From Bicyclus anynana (Eukaryota > Arthropoda > Insecta > Lepidoptera > Nymphalidae): a DNA stretch of 64,000 bases. The position numbers were made by a program, and so were the translations under genes. Positions within the stretch are counted from its first letter, which is position 1, and each line of letters starts with the position of its first letter. Below the pieces are notes generated by a model, which had not been told where the DNA came from, searched no databases, and saw nothing but the letters and a program-made list of their open reading frames with translations. Location: NCBI RefSeq assembly GCF_947172395.1, contig NC_069104.1, positions 3,189,355 to 3,253,354 on the forward strand, read 5' to 3'. This document shows positions 32,730 through 43,587 of this stretch, piece after piece.

Positions 32730-33177
32730 AACGGACGCACGCGGATGGAATTCAGATTTAGACAAATCCCGCGGGAACCATTGATTTTTCCGGGATGAAA
32801 AGTACCCTATATATTGGATAGAAGCAGGCTTTACTTTGCGGAAGTTCATCATGATTATATAATGATTTATTTATTTTGCTATGCTCCGCGAAAAGCCGAT
32901 GAACCCATGAGTGTCTAGAACATCTCCTGAGGATGCTCCTGTTTCGGGGTGAAACGTACGTAGAGAGTATTTTGTCGGACCTGGGTGACGTTGTCGCATG
33001 GGTTCGTCGACTTTTCGCGGAGGATAGCAAAATAAATAAATCATTATATAAGTTCCCTATGTGTTTAACCAGATTAAAATGTATTTGCATTCGAAATTTC
33101 AGCCAAAATTCAGTAGCCGCAGCGTAAAGGAGGAACAAACATACACACAAACTTCCGCCTTTATAATATAAGTGTGA
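32730..33177 (-). mobile_element. Helitron-like element interrupted by a MITE
   Basis: The 3' half (CGCGTGCGTCC..., AAATCCCGCGGGAACC, TTTTCCGGGATGAAAAG) and 5' half (GCCAAAATTCAGTAGCCGC, TTTATAATATAAG) of one element lie on either side of an inserted inverted-repeat element. The CTAG end is degraded. Confidence 0.7.
32856..33050. mobile_element. MITE with 54-bp inverted repeats, nested
   Basis: Arms 32856-32909 and 32997-33050 match in inverted orientation with about three mismatches. They start TATATAATGATTTATTTATT. The 87-bp centre has no coding capacity. The inverted arms make the same short peptide appear on both strands, an artefact. Confidence 0.88.
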
Positions 33178-33270
33178 TGCCACAGTAAGTCTGTCTGTCT
33201 GTTACCTTTTCACGGTTAAACAATTAAACCGATTTCGATAAAATTTGGTACAGACATAATTTGGATAATA

Positions 33271-33592
33271 CGTGATAGCCAGTGTATATGACCTCTGCCT
33301 CCGATTCCGGAGGGTGTGGGATCGAATCTAGTTCGGGGCATGCACTTCCACCTTTTCAGTTGTGTGCATTTTAAGAAATTAAATATCACGTGTCTCAAAC
33401 GGTGAAGGAAAAACATCGTGAGGAAACCTGCATACCAGAAAATTTTCTTAATTATCTACATATGTAAAGTCTACCAATTCGCATTGGGCCAGCGTGATGG
33501 ACTATTGGCCTAACCCCTCTCATTCTGAGAGGAGAATCGAGCTCAGCAGAGAGCCGAATATGGGTTGATAATGATGATGATGATGATGATAA
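33271..33592 (+). mobile_element. SINE-C, full-length with GATGAT tail
   Basis: Head CGTGATAGCCAGTGTATATG, B box GGGATCGAATCTAG, full body and 3' end GGGTTGATAATGATGATGATG. The tail is the same short repeat that ends the RTE LINEs. Confidence 0.93.
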
Positions 33593-33994
33593 TTGGGATG
33601 AAAACCTTTTCTTTATTAGAAACCAAATCGGTTTCTCCAATTTGGAAGGTACAATAATACACACACTTAAACAAATACATACTACATGTCTACAGTTAAG
33701 TTATAGTTCTTGCATCGAAGGTTAAAAAAACAAATATGCTAAATGATTGAATTAGCAAGTAAAAACAATAATAAGTCATAATGTCCGTCAAGTTGTTATT
33801 ACTGTTTATAATTGTCCTTTAAAACAGGAAGGTAACCAGTTTAGCTGGACGCTTGTTTTTACTGGTCGCGCCTGCTATGCCGTCTGTCTTCGAGTCTCAT
33901 GTATGCGGTGCAGTTCATAGGTGAAAGCGGAATATAAAACAATTTTTTCTCCTGTAGATTCCAGCCATTTGTAAGTTTGTTTGTAAGTTGTTTG
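33593..33994. other. no recognised feature
   Basis: No recognised gene or repeat. Confidence 0.5.
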
Positions 33995-34167
33995 ACGGCC
34001 TCCGTGGCGCAGTGGTATGCGCGGTGGATTTACAAAACGGAGGTCCTGGGTTCGATCCCCGGCTGGGCCGATAGAGATTTTCTTAATTGGTCCAGGTCTG
34101 GCTGGTGGAAGGCTTCGGCCGTTGCTAGTTATTACCCTACGTACAAAGACGTACCTACCGCCAAGCG
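33995..34167 (+). mobile_element. SINE-A with intact head, 3' truncated
   Basis: The best tRNA-like head in the window: GGCCTCCGTGGCGCAGTGG, then TTTACAAAACGGAGG, then CTGGGTTCGATCCCCGG. After TACCGCCAAGCG the SINE stops and unrelated sequence follows. Loss of the 3' end is unusual for a retroposed copy, so a later deletion or recombination is likely. Confidence 0.9.
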
Positions 34168-34583
34168 AAGCGAGACATGGCGGTAGTTTTTCCCAACGAG
34201 TTCTGTCTCTCTGTATAAATTGCCAATGAAATCGCTTCCGCTTGTAAATTAAACGTATCTATAATATTATGCTTCAGCTGCAGCAATGAAAACTAATATC
34301 AGTTCCACTCACGTATGTTTGATTGGTGAATGAGATTTTATAATTAATGATATCAATATAATTACTAACCCAGTTCTAGTGATAGAAATACATACTGGTG
34401 CATTGCCTTATATAGTGATGTTCCCCATTGAAAACTATTCAGTAGATTCCACGTGTAGTAGGTAAAGCGGATTTTCTTTAAAATAAAGTAAGTAAAGATT
34501 TTTTGATTCGATTTTCCATTGCATAAGTTTAGTGAACAATAAGGTCGAGGTAGTATGTTTTTAGTACTTAATATATTTTAACA
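34168..34583. other. no recognised feature
   Basis: Nothing recognised. Confidence 0.5.
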
Positions 34584-34740
34584 GTCATCATTAACAACCC
34601 ATAATCGGCTCACTGCTGAGCACGAGTCTCATCTCAGAATGTGAGGGGTTAGAGCTTAGTCCATCACGCTGGCCAAATGCGGATTGGCAGACTTTACACA
34701 CGTAGAGATTTAAGAAAATTCTCTTGTTTGCAGGTTGCCA
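34584..34740 (-). mobile_element. SINE-C, 5'-truncated
   Basis: On the plus strand ATCATTAACAACCCATAATC opens the inverted tail and the copy runs to AGAAAATTCTCTTG and GCAGGTTGCC. Only the 3' half remains. Confidence 0.85.
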
Positions 34741-35471
34741 ACACAATTGGCAAATATTTGGTTTAATTTTGTTATTATTAGTTTAATTCTAGAAAAAAAT
34801 CGTGTGCTTTTTGAGACGCACGACAGAAGTGATGTCATAAACCTGCTGCCGTATGTGTGAAAGAAACAGAAGCCAGGTATAATTGCACCGTAACGCGTTA
34901 CGTTACGAAGCTGTTTATCCCCCCATAAGATACCCACTTCAAAAACCTCTTGGTCAGCACAAAGTAACTTAGTATTCCGGTACGGTGCGAAAACCAGATA
35001 GATTGAATATAAAAACTGAAAAGAGCACCTTAAGACCACACCATATGAGGAATATCGCTTAATATAATAACAAATTAATAAATAATTCATTTAAACCTGT
35101 ACAAATAAAAAAAATATTCCTCAGTATGGTGCTGCTAACGGTACCAACGGAGACGTTAAAATGCACTTCCAAAAATAGTAGTCGTCTTCGAACCTACTTT
35201 AAAATTCATAAAGTAAACGCAATGAATTGGTTATTTTCTTTTGTGAATGTTTGCTTCATGTGGAAAAGGTTTCATTCTTGGAGCGTCAACAAAAAACGTT
35301 ACTTTATTCTGGTAATAACATTCTATCAACGGGTAACAAAAACAAAACTTACCCAATGATTAAAAAGCATATGCTGTTTGTGTTTATAGTTGAATTAATA
35401 TTATATCGGATTATCATATTTAATTTGATCTTATGTTTATGTACCTAATTATACGTAAATAAGTGAAGCTT
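34741..35471. other. no recognised feature
   Basis: Short frames on both strands without domain signature. Confidence 0.45.
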
Positions 35472-35655
35472 AAGTTTAATACATAATAATACTTTATAGA
35501 AATGGCTAGCAAATCCTATAATATTATAAGAGATTATATAAAATATGAAATAACTTCTAAATACAAACAGTAAATATTTTTCAAAATGTGGGAATCGAAC
35601 CCACGGCATTAGTTACAGAAGGAAGGGTCTACCTACTGCTAAACTTGGGCATGGT
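35472..35655 (-). mobile_element. SINE-B-like copy or tRNA-derived pseudogene
   Basis: On the minus strand TTTAGCAGTAGGTAGACC (A-box-like) and GTGGGTTCGATTCCCAC (perfect B box) are followed by a GAAAAATATTTACTGTTTG body similar to SINE-B. The clover leaf is not convincing, so a functional tRNA gene is unlikely. Confidence 0.6.
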
Positions 35656-35671
35656 GTTTAGACATGGTGTT

Positions 35672-35883
35672 CGGCTGGTGGGAGGCTTCGGCCGTGGCTA
35701 GTTACCACCCTACCGCCAAAGACGTACCGCCAAGCGATTTAGCGTTGTCGTGTAGAAACCGAAAAGGGGTGTGGATTTTCATCCACCTCCTAACAGTTAG
35801 CCCGCTTCCATCTTGGACTGTGTCATCACTTATCATCAGGTGAGATTGTAGTCAAGGGCTAACTTGTAAAGAATAAAAAAAAA
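35672..35883 (+). mobile_element. SINE-A, 5'-truncated
   Basis: Starts at CGGCTGGTGGGAGGCTTCGG and proceeds to GGGCTAACTTGTAAAGAATA with an A-tail. Confidence 0.92.
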
Positions 35884-36327
35884 CATATTTTTATTAAACT
35901 ATGCATTTCAGAAAATAGTAAATTTTCTTTTTTGTTATTTATTTTTTTTTGTTGACCGTACCACGACATTCTTTACCAAAACGCATTGCATTCAACGCGG
36001 ACATGATCGCTTAAAACAGAAGCTGCATTTAAGTAGCGTTGACAAAAAAACGACCTGCGGCAGGATGGAAAAACAAAAGCATCCAAAGTCAGGACTTCTG
36101 AATGGATGTCAAAAAAACGTGGAGGATATCCCGTTGCGACCTCTTTGCAATTTTAATGGACACGTATTTAAGATTGTCGCATTTTGTTTATAGTACTTTC
36201 ATGTTTAAGATTGTCATGTTAAGGCGCGTTGAAAGTATTACTTAATGTAAAATATTATTATCTAAGGGTTCGCGCAAACAGCAGATATTCTGAGCTTTAC
36301 GTCCTACCCAACGTTTAATATCTATTT
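35884..36327. other. no recognised feature
   Basis: Nothing recognised. Confidence 0.5.
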
Positions 36328-36375
36328 CTAGCGGACGTCCGCGACTATGTTTGTGTGGATACCCTTGATATTATC
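36328..36375 (-). mobile_element. Helitron-like 3'-end fragment
   Basis: CTAGCGGACGTCCGCGACTA is the inverted hairpin and CTAG end of the family. A SINE-C follows within 20 bp. Confidence 0.6.
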
Positions 36376-36393
36376 ATAAAACGGTTATATAGA

Positions 36394-36705
36394 GAATCAT
36401 TACCATCAACCCATATTTGGCTGACTGCTGAGTCGCCTTTTAGAATGAGAGGGTTTAGACCAATAGTCCACCACGCTGACCCAATGCGGATTGGCAGACT
36501 TCACACACGCAGAGAAAGAAGAAAATTTACTGGTATGCAGGTTTCGTCACGATGTTTTTCCTTCTCCATTTGAGACACGTGATATTTAATTTCTTAAAAT
36601 GCACACAACTGAAAAGTTGCCACGGACCGAATTCGAACTCATACCCTCCGGAGGTGTAGTCAGAGGTAGAAGTCATATCCAGTAGGCTGTCACGGCTCAA
36701 GCTAT
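36394..36705 (-). mobile_element. SINE-C, full-length layout
   Basis: On the minus strand: GCCGTGACAGCCTACTGG head, B box GAGTTCGAATTCGG, body, and an end in ATATGGGTTGATGGTAATG. Moderately diverged. Confidence 0.9.
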
Positions 36706-36935
36706 CACTAGGCTATAGAGAATCAACCATAACAAATAAACATGATTTTACTGTAGTGGTTGCACTGTTTCGTCACGTAAATGGTACACTTGACGACAAT
36801 ATTATGTGGACACAAATAGACAATTATCTGGCGGTCCGTATGTCAGGCCCACAGAACATACATCTTACAATGTGTTACGAGTACCACAGTCTACAAATCT
36901 GTTAGTCTAAACTATTTAAATGCTCGTTAAGAGGA

Positions 36936-37113
36936 AAGTTTTAATAGTTTGTTTGTTTGCATTGAACAGGCTCTGAAACTACTGAACCGATTGGAAAAAT
37001 TCTTTCAGTGTTATAAAAGCTATACTATCCCCGAGTGCTATAGGCTATATTTTATGCTCGTAATCCTACGGGAACGGTTACCACATGGCTAAAACCACGC
37101 GGCGTCTGCAAGT
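36936..37113 (+). mobile_element. Helitron-like element, diverged
   Basis: Contains GTTTGTTTGCATTGAACAGG, CTACTGAACCGATTGG, TTCTTTCAGTGTTATAAAAG, TATAGGCTATATTTTATG and CACGCGGCGTCTGCAAG, in family order. The CTAG end has changed. Confidence 0.7.
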
Positions 37114-37222
37114 GCCTACTACATAGGACTATGATAAATAGCCAACACAAAGACAATTGAAGTCTCAATAGTTCAAAGGTAATTCGGCTGTATTCATCAA
37201 TGAGAGGTCGTCAGTTGATCAG

Positions 37223-37415
37223 CCCCTGTACCTAAGTAGCACGTCGATTATCATTCTACGATCGCAAACGCTTCGAAAACTAGAAAAATGTATGGGAATG
37301 ACATTTGCTATCGACAGGTCACGTGATCAAGATCTGTCATTCCCATATATTTTTCTAGTTTTCGAAGCGTTTGCGATCGTAGAAAGAGAATCGACGTGTC
37401 ACTTGGCTACAGGGG
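37223..37415. mobile_element. MITE with about 80-bp inverted repeats
   Basis: Outer ends CCCCTGTA and TACAGGGG. Long arms containing TCTACGATCGCAAACGCTTC and ACTAGAAAAATGTATGGGAA pair with few mismatches. Only about 30 bp separate the arms, so the element is almost entirely foldback. No coding capacity. Confidence 0.9.
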
Positions 37416-38907
37416 TAGGTTCGACCACCGTCCGCTTGACTTTTGTCGTCGAAACAGTATTTTCCGACTAGCTTACGGGAAATGGGAATATTGGTCATAA
37501 AAATCACTCTTTACTGAATTAAGTTGTACTTTGACACTCAAAATTTGTATTGTAATTGTAAAAAAAACATGCTATTATACACTTAGTTTTACGTAATAAT
37601 ACTGTAACTTTTAATTAAAAATAAATATATAAATAAATGTAAAATATTTAAATTACTGTAAGATTGTATTCTATGTAATTTGTAATATCGCACTGTTTTG
37701 TTTTATCCTATTCTATATTTAATTATCTTGTCACTGTAATTATATAACTACTGTGTAATCATGGTTTGGAAATTAATTTAATTTAATTTAATATATAAAA
37801 GATATGGCAATTATTCATTAACAAAAAATACTATTGTTTGCGTCTACCTTTATCCTTTCTATAAAGACTCGGTCAGTCGACTTTTTGTGTTAATTGAAAC
37901 AGTTTTAAATTCCTGCAATACATCATACATGGTCCAATTTTATTCACAAGTCAAGTTTCCATATACGTATAGATAAAATGTGTCACCGTAAAATTTCTCG
38001 TGGGAATATTTTATTCTTATAGAACAGGAGCCTGTAACCGCTAGACCTTCTTTGGACCATTACGCCGAAAGTTAGTAAGTCAATTCATTTGTTAACTACG
38101 GTTAACCCGATGGTCCAAAATCTGTTTGTGCCCCAAGGAACTGAATAAACTACATTAGAAGCATTTAAGGTAGGAGAGCCGTCAAAGTTCAAGTTTTATA
38201 AAATTACCCTACTTCGCATTTAGATACTATTTAGATATGATTGGTCTAAAGGTATACACTATAGGGATATTTTTTTGCCACATTCCAGCTTGCTGACCAT
38301 TGCCAACTGGGACAATATGTACGGCTGTGCCTTCGCTTTTCAAATCTCTGATATATTTTCTGTTCTATAATATGCATATACATTGTATACATATAAACTT
38401 TTCCCTTTATTACTCACTTGCTGAAAACTGCATTAAAATCTGTCGTAAAGTATAAAAGATCTAAGCGGAATTTGACTTCATTAATCTTAATATATTAACG
38501 CGAATATCTAATTTGTCAGGGAGGTAGTCTACAGTTAGTAGGTATCCACTAAGAACAGATTTCGCCATAGGGCCGGATTAAAGAGGTCTAAGGGTGAACA
38601 ATGTCGCGGGCGTCCTCTAGTGTAATATGAAGATAATAATGAAGAAGGTGTGGCTTATCCAGGCTCTTGGTTTCACGTCCAACAGTGGATCGGATGTCAA
38701 TCGTCTTAAATCGTTCGATATTTCATTAAACAATGGACACTATATTACAAGTTGCAGTATCAAGACAAGTTTATGGAGTTTTTGTAAATTCTTTATGCTC
38801 TTTGGCAAAGACGTGCTTTTACTTTTGAGTTTTTTCATTAAACTTTGTTTTCATATAAATCCCGCGGTACGTGTATTAAATGGAGAGCAGAATCAAGCTC
38901 TTTTTTT
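37416..38907. other. AT-rich stretch, no supported gene
   Basis: Short frames without recognisable domains. TGTCGCGGGCGTCCTCTAGT near 38.6 kb may be a Helitron-like 3'-end scrap. Confidence 0.45.
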
Positions 38908-39210
38908 AACCCCCAGCGCAAAAAAGGGGTGTTATAATTTTCACGTGTCTGTCTGTCTGTCTATGGCACCATAGCTCTTGAACGGATGAAGCGATTTCAA
39001 TTTAGTTTTTTTTTATTAAAGGACTTATGTGGAAGTGTTCTTAGACATGTTTGAGCAAAATCGGTTGAGGTGTTTAAAAGTTGTGGGGGGTGAAAGTACC
39101 GCCTTCAAACTGATCAGAAGGTAGCATATACGATGTAATTTTTTGCTTTTTACTTTAGTAGAAAATTTTTTATGATTTTGAAGTCGGTTGTATTTTTTAC
39201 ATCGCAAATG
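38908..39210. repeat. unclassified interspersed repeat
   Basis: The order AACCCCCAGCGCAAAAAAGG, GTCTGTCTGTCTGTCTATGG and GAACGGATGAAGCGATTTCA is one I associate with common moth and butterfly repeats. No second clear copy lies in the window, so the ends are not set. Confidence 0.4.
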
Positions 39211-39635
39211 CATAACTATGCATCGCTACATTTTGGTTTGAAAAGGTTTTACTTAAACATACAAATAAGGCTCATCACCTACGCGTCTGGGAAAGCTTTT
39301 CCTCCTAACATTTGGTGACCCATCTGCTTATCCCGTCTATACAAAAAGCCTCAAAAAAAAAACAGGCCGCACTGCTAACAAAAGTTTCTTAGAAAGAAGG
39401 AAAAAAAACGTAAATTTTTTGTAATTTACGTTTTTTCCTTCTTTCTATTATATATCTTTCTATTATATACATATTTTCGCAAGTTTATTATTATCCGCAA
39501 CTAGTTGCACTTTTTCTAGTTTTTATCTCATTTTATCTCTTAGTCGAGCCCATTCGCTTTTTGTTCCTACTGCATTGCATAACCAGCGAAGGAATGTCAC
39601 CGTAGCATACGAAGTTAAATGAATTTTATAGATAA
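39211..39635. other. unassigned, contains a hairpin
   Basis: Apart from the hairpin at 39391-39446, nothing is recognised. Confidence 0.5.
39391..39446. repeat. near-perfect hairpin, about 25-bp arms
   Basis: AGAAAGAAGGAAAAAAAACG then TAAATT pairs with AATTTACGTTTTTTCCTTCT across a few-base loop. It could be a foldback element or a structured transcript. Confidence 0.8.
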
Positions 39636-39680
39636 CTAGCTAATTCCAGCGGCTTCGCTTGTGTTAATGTAGCTATATAT
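39636..39680 (-). mobile_element. possible Helitron-like 3'-end scrap
   Basis: CTAGCTAATTCCAGCGGCTT starts with the inverted CTAG end. Too short and diverged to be certain. Confidence 0.35.
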
Positions 39681-39710
39681 ACCTATAATAGGTAGGTTCG
39701 TTCATCGCCA

Positions 39711-39917
39711 TCGTTATCAACCCATATTCGGCTCACTGCTAAGCTCGAGTCTCCTCTCAGAATGAGAGGGGTAAGACCAATAGTCCACCACGCTGGCCCA
39801 ATGCGGATTGGCAGACTTCACATACGCAGAGAATAAAGAAAATTCTCTGGTATGCAGGTTTCCTCACGATGTTTTCCTTCACCGTTTAAAACACGTGATA
39901 CTTGTATTTAATTTCCT
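39711..39917 (-). mobile_element. SINE-C, 5'-truncated
   Basis: On the plus strand TTATCAACCCATATTCGGCT through to ACGATGTTTTCCTTCACCG and ATTTAATTTCCT. Truncated before the tRNA-like head. Confidence 0.9.
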
Positions 39918-40310
39918 AAAAAAAAAACATTAAATTAATAAAAAAATCAATTCTTTTCGGTGTATATATATTGTGACTTTGTCGTTATGTACTCAAACTT
40001 CCTAAACTCAAAGAAACTAGTTTACCGCACTCTAAAAGATACATATCAGGAGGAAAAGTGAACAATTCGAACCAGCTGCACATCCTTTGTGCTGGTACAA
40101 AGTGACTTGACATAACGAAAAAGTAAAACAAAGTGACTCCCGCGTCCTAAACGAATTGTATTTCCACTCAGCGAGCGGTGCGTTCATTGAATAATGTATA
40201 ATGTAGCAGACTTGGGTGGCTCAGGGACGTAAGACAAAAATGAGTTACCTACATACATTCACATATTCGTAGTATGTCAACTGTATGAATGATACAAGTA
40301 AAATATACAG
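39918..40310. other. no recognised feature
   Basis: A CAAAGTGACT phrase appears twice near 40.10-40.14 kb. Otherwise nothing. Confidence 0.5.
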
Positions 40311-40474
40311 CTGGCTGGTGGGAGGCTTCGGCCGTGTCTAGTTGCCACTGTATTTGTGTGATGATGTGGATTTTCATCCTCTTCCTAACAAGTTAGCCCG
40401 CTTCCATCTTAGATTGCATCATCACTTATTATTAGCTGAGATTGTAATCAAGGGCTAACTTGTAAAGAATAAAA
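40311..40474 (+). mobile_element. SINE-A, truncated and internally deleted
   Basis: GCTGGTGGGAGGCTTCGGCC is followed after a deletion by GTGGATTTTCATCCTCTTCC and the normal 3' end GGGCTAACTTGTAAAGAATA. Confidence 0.85.
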
Positions 40475-40480
40475 TGAAAA

Positions 40481-40740
40481 AGCCGTGATAGCCCAGTGGT
40501 TTTTCAGATGCATCTAGAAATAGATGAACCAACACTGTGCATTTTAAGAAATTAAATATCACGTGTCTCAGACGGTGAAGGAAAAACATCGTGAGGAAAT
40601 TTTCTTAGTGCTATTTGTGTAAAGTCTGTCAATCTGGTCGTGGCGTGGTGGTCTATTAGCCTAACCCTTCTAATTCAGAAAGGAGACTCGTGCTCAACAA
40701 TGTGCCGAATCTGGGTTGTTAATAATGATGATGATGATAT
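40481..40740 (+). mobile_element. SINE-C inserted behind the SINE-A tail
   Basis: Head GCCGTGATAGCCCAGTGG, then a changed B-box region, body ACGTGTCTCAGACGGTGAAG and tail GTTAATAATGATGATGAT. It starts within seven bases of the SINE-A A-tail, a common landing place for retroposons. Confidence 0.85.
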
Positions 40741-40876
40741 TTTGTTCATTTAAGAGCTTCAGTTAGCTCATGATTATTAACATCTCAGATATTGATTGTT
40801 ATAGTCAATTATTAGCAAAATAAGTTCGTCAATCCGCACAAAAGCAGCGTGATGGGTCTATACTCCAAATATCCTA

Positions 40877-41040
40877 TATAGCTTGGCAAATTCGTGCCCA
40901 CCCGATATAAATATCACACCCGATGGTCCGCGCGGGCCGGGAGGGGGGGTAGCAATGCTCCATGCGCACGACTTCATACCTGCGCAGTCCTTCTCTCCGC
41001 ACGCATATCATGGGAGTGTCATAAACAAACTTGCCAAGTA
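40877..41040 (+). mobile_element. GC-rich MITE, copy 1 (family with 61.0 kb)
   Basis: Ends TATAGCTTGGCAAATTCGT and AACTTGCCAAGTA are inverted. The interior GGGGGTAGCAATGCTCC, CACGACTTCA and GCGCAGTCCTT matches the reverse complement of 60974-61123. Much more GC-rich than the flanks. No coding capacity. Confidence 0.85.
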
Positions 41041-41425
41041 GGAGAATGTGCCCTGGTTTAGATTGATTAAATAGAATAATAATTATGTTTGTTTTCCGCT
41101 AAATCAAAAACATACATAAATAGGTATTATATGTATGTATATCAAGGTTAATTATCACAAAATTCTCAAGTTAATCAAGTAACACGAAAGTTAACTATGA
41201 AGCATAAATCTTAGCGCTTAAACTAAACCGGAGCATAAATCTCGATGTTAAAGAGTGTTTAAAGTTAAGCCTATTTTCCTTTATGTAACCCGACGCAGTT
41301 CTTACACGACCACTAAATAGCTTAGCCTTATAGCTCAAAAGATTTATGATATAAATCATAGAATTACAGTTGTCATGATATATAAGTACGATACGGGGTG
41401 TAATCTACCATTTTATGTTATAAAA
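41041..41425. other. no recognised feature
   Basis: Nothing recognised. Confidence 0.5.
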
Positions 41426-41468
41426 ATCTACGTTCTAAAGACAGACAATCTGTCTTTAGAACGTAGAT
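41426..41468. repeat. perfect 20-bp hairpin with 3-nt loop
   Basis: ATCTACGTTCTAAAGACAGA, CAA, then the exact reverse complement. No flanking signature of a known element. Confidence 0.95.
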
Positions 41469-41517
41469 GAAACTTATGACTTTTTGTTTGAAACCATATC
41501 CACTTAATCTATATATA

Positions 41518-41797
41518 TATATAAAAATGAATTGCTGTTCATTAGTCTCGCTAAAACTCAAGAACGGCTTAACGGATTTATCTTATCTTGGTCTTGAAAT
41601 GTTCGTGGAGGTATAGGGAAGATTTAAAAGGTGAGAAAAAATCAAATAATTTCCGGGAAAACCCTAAAAACTGCCCTTTTCTATTTCCCATACAGACGTT
41701 TAAGAGTCAAGCGGTAGGGGTAGAGGTATAGAAGGGTAGAGTAGGGATAGAGGATAAGTGCACTTATGTCAAAACGAAGCTTGACCGGGTCCGCTAG
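41518..41797 (+). mobile_element. Helitron-like element
   Basis: Starts A|TCTATATATATATATAAAAA, contains AAAACTCAAGAACGGCTTAA, and ends TTGACCGGGTCCGCTAG before T. The GACCGGGTCC hairpin and CTAG fit the 3'-end rule. A distinct subfamily from the copies at 9.9 and 58.4 kb. Confidence 0.82.
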
Positions 41798-42442
41798 TAA
41801 AAAATATAAAATTATTTCGATAATTAACCATTTATTTAATTAACATGTTTAGTATGTTTGTCTTATCGGTCAAAACTTGGATGTTAAATTTGAACCAATA
41901 GACAATAACTTGGGAGTTTAATTGTTTTTGAGGCATTTAAATAAAAGCCTGTTTTAATGTTAATATTTATTTTTTATTTTTTTAAATTGTTCGCTTTACA
42001 TGTATTATAAATATTGGTGCAAGTCAATGAGACTAGATAGAAATAGAGAATGAGAGAGATTAAGTAGTTTTCTAAAATTTAGTTCAGACTCTTATTTCTT
42101 AATATACATAGTTAATAAAATTTATGTTAATAATTAAAAATATTACGGTAGAAAGAGCGGGGAAATGCGGGGTCTATAGCGGCCTACATAAAGTGACCGG
42201 GTTCCTTTATAACCAAAGTCCGAAACGTACTTGATACTTAATATTGGTGAGCATTAAGACTATAATGCAAGTAAGCCGTGTAATACGCTTTATGGCTTAC
42301 CGTGGCAAAGGATTTGAGTGCACTTATATTTATTAGGATAATCCTCTTATGATCTACTGGGACATTTTGTGGAGTCTATGGCTCAAGGCGATACACAGGG
42401 GGATTAGTTTTTGAATAAGTATATAAAATTATTTTGATGGAT
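41798..42442. other. no recognised feature
   Basis: Nothing recognised. Confidence 0.5.
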
Positions 42443-42635
42443 TATGTCGATGGACGTTCACTGCAGGACATAGGCCTTTTGTGGGGACTTCCAAACATCA
42501 CGATCCTGATCCGCCTGCATCCAGGGAATCCCTGCGACTCGCTTGATGTCGTCAGTCCACCTGGTGAGGGGTCAACCAACACAGCGCTTTCTGGTGCGGG
42601 GCCGCCATTCCAGCACCTTGGGACCCCAACGGTCA
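42443..42635 (-). mobile_element. RTE-type LINE 3' end
   Basis: The inverted sequence CGATGGACGTTCACTGCAGG to CACCTTGGGACCCCAACG is the final part of the RTE frame. The GATGAT tail is not preserved. Confidence 0.85.
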
Positions 42636-42693
42636 TTATTTATAATATTATATTATTATTTCTAGCATTTGCCCGCACCTTCGCAAATTAATG

Positions 42694-43070
42694 TCATCAT
42701 TATGGTTATCAGCCTATTTTAAAACGGCTCACTACAGGCCTTCTATATGATAGGGGATATTCCACCACGCCATTCCGATGCGGGTTGGTGGACTGAGGGT
42801 GATAACGTTTAATCTTGTTAGTTAGTTAAACACTTAACTAGTGGCGTTTTTTTCCAGGAATCACCGGATTTAATTATGGTTTCACACTTAAGGGGCCCCT
42901 GGAGTCCGGGGGCCCCCTATCATTGATAGGCTGATACGGCGGTAGCTACGCCCTGTACTTAACCCTCCTAGTATAGGGCGTTACACAAACTTCTCAACTC
43001 CAGGCTGACAATTACTGAGAATATATTGAAAGTAAGAAAAACTCAGTATTTCAGCCCAAAACTGAGTTTT
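42694..43070 (-). mobile_element. SINE-D-like copy, interrupted or rearranged
   Basis: TTATCAGCCTATTTTAAAAC and GGCTCACTACAGGCC match the left part of the copy at 49.6 kb, and CTCAACTCCAGGCTGACAAT with GAGAATATATTGAAAG matches its right part. Between them sits about 150 bp of different, partly GC-rich sequence (AGGGGCCCCTGGAGTCC). Confidence 0.5.
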
Positions 43071-43185
43071 ATGACCAGAAAAGCGTTTTTTAATGCATTT
43101 CTACTAAATATACACAAAAGAAACGTCAATTTTCCACATTGTTTCACAGTTGTTTTTAATTCCGAATGGCATTACGTACTGACTT

Positions 43186-43587
43186 AACCTTGTTTGAACT
43201 TATCATGTCTTCATAAGTTTGAAGAAAAGAATCGACTAAAGTAAATGCCTATCCCCGGCCTAGGCCTACCCTAACCACCCGGCAATTTACTTATATGTAT
43301 GCCATTAAAAAAAAACACCATAGATTAATGTGGAAATTTGTAGATTCTTTTCTTCACACCTACGAAGACATGATAAGTATTTTCATAGTTAATACTTAGT
43401 GATCATCCTGTATATTTTATAGAGAATGTCAAAACCAATATTTATGGGGTTTAAAAATTTGATGGAGAGTATTAAAAGCCAGCCGGTAGCGAGTTTATGA
43501 AAGGCTATTTGTCGGCGGATCAGTTAGCTTTTGTTATTTCATTTTTATGTACATAACTTTGTTTTTTAACCAAGTTCAAACAAGGTT
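43186..43587. repeat. nested inverted repeats (outer 16 bp, inner 35 bp)
   Basis: AACCTTGTTTGAACTT at 43186-43201 is exactly inverted at 43572-43587. An inner pair, CTTATCATGTCTTC...GAAGAAAAGAATC, lies at 43199-43233 and 43343-43377. It may be a TIR element of about 400 bp with an internal deletion or rearrangement, or a MITE (inner pair) inside it. Confidence 0.7.

Noticed and set aside
32758..33183. A 141-codon minus-strand frame and a 64-codon plus-strand frame
   Set aside because: Both run through the nested MITE and Helitron-like element, and the shared peptide comes from the inverted arms.
33995..34080. Possible true tRNA genes at the intact tRNA-like heads (also near 12.4 and 62.8 kb)
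   Set aside because: Each head continues directly into a SINE body shared by many copies, and an acceptor-stem pairing with a following pol III T-run terminator is not seen.
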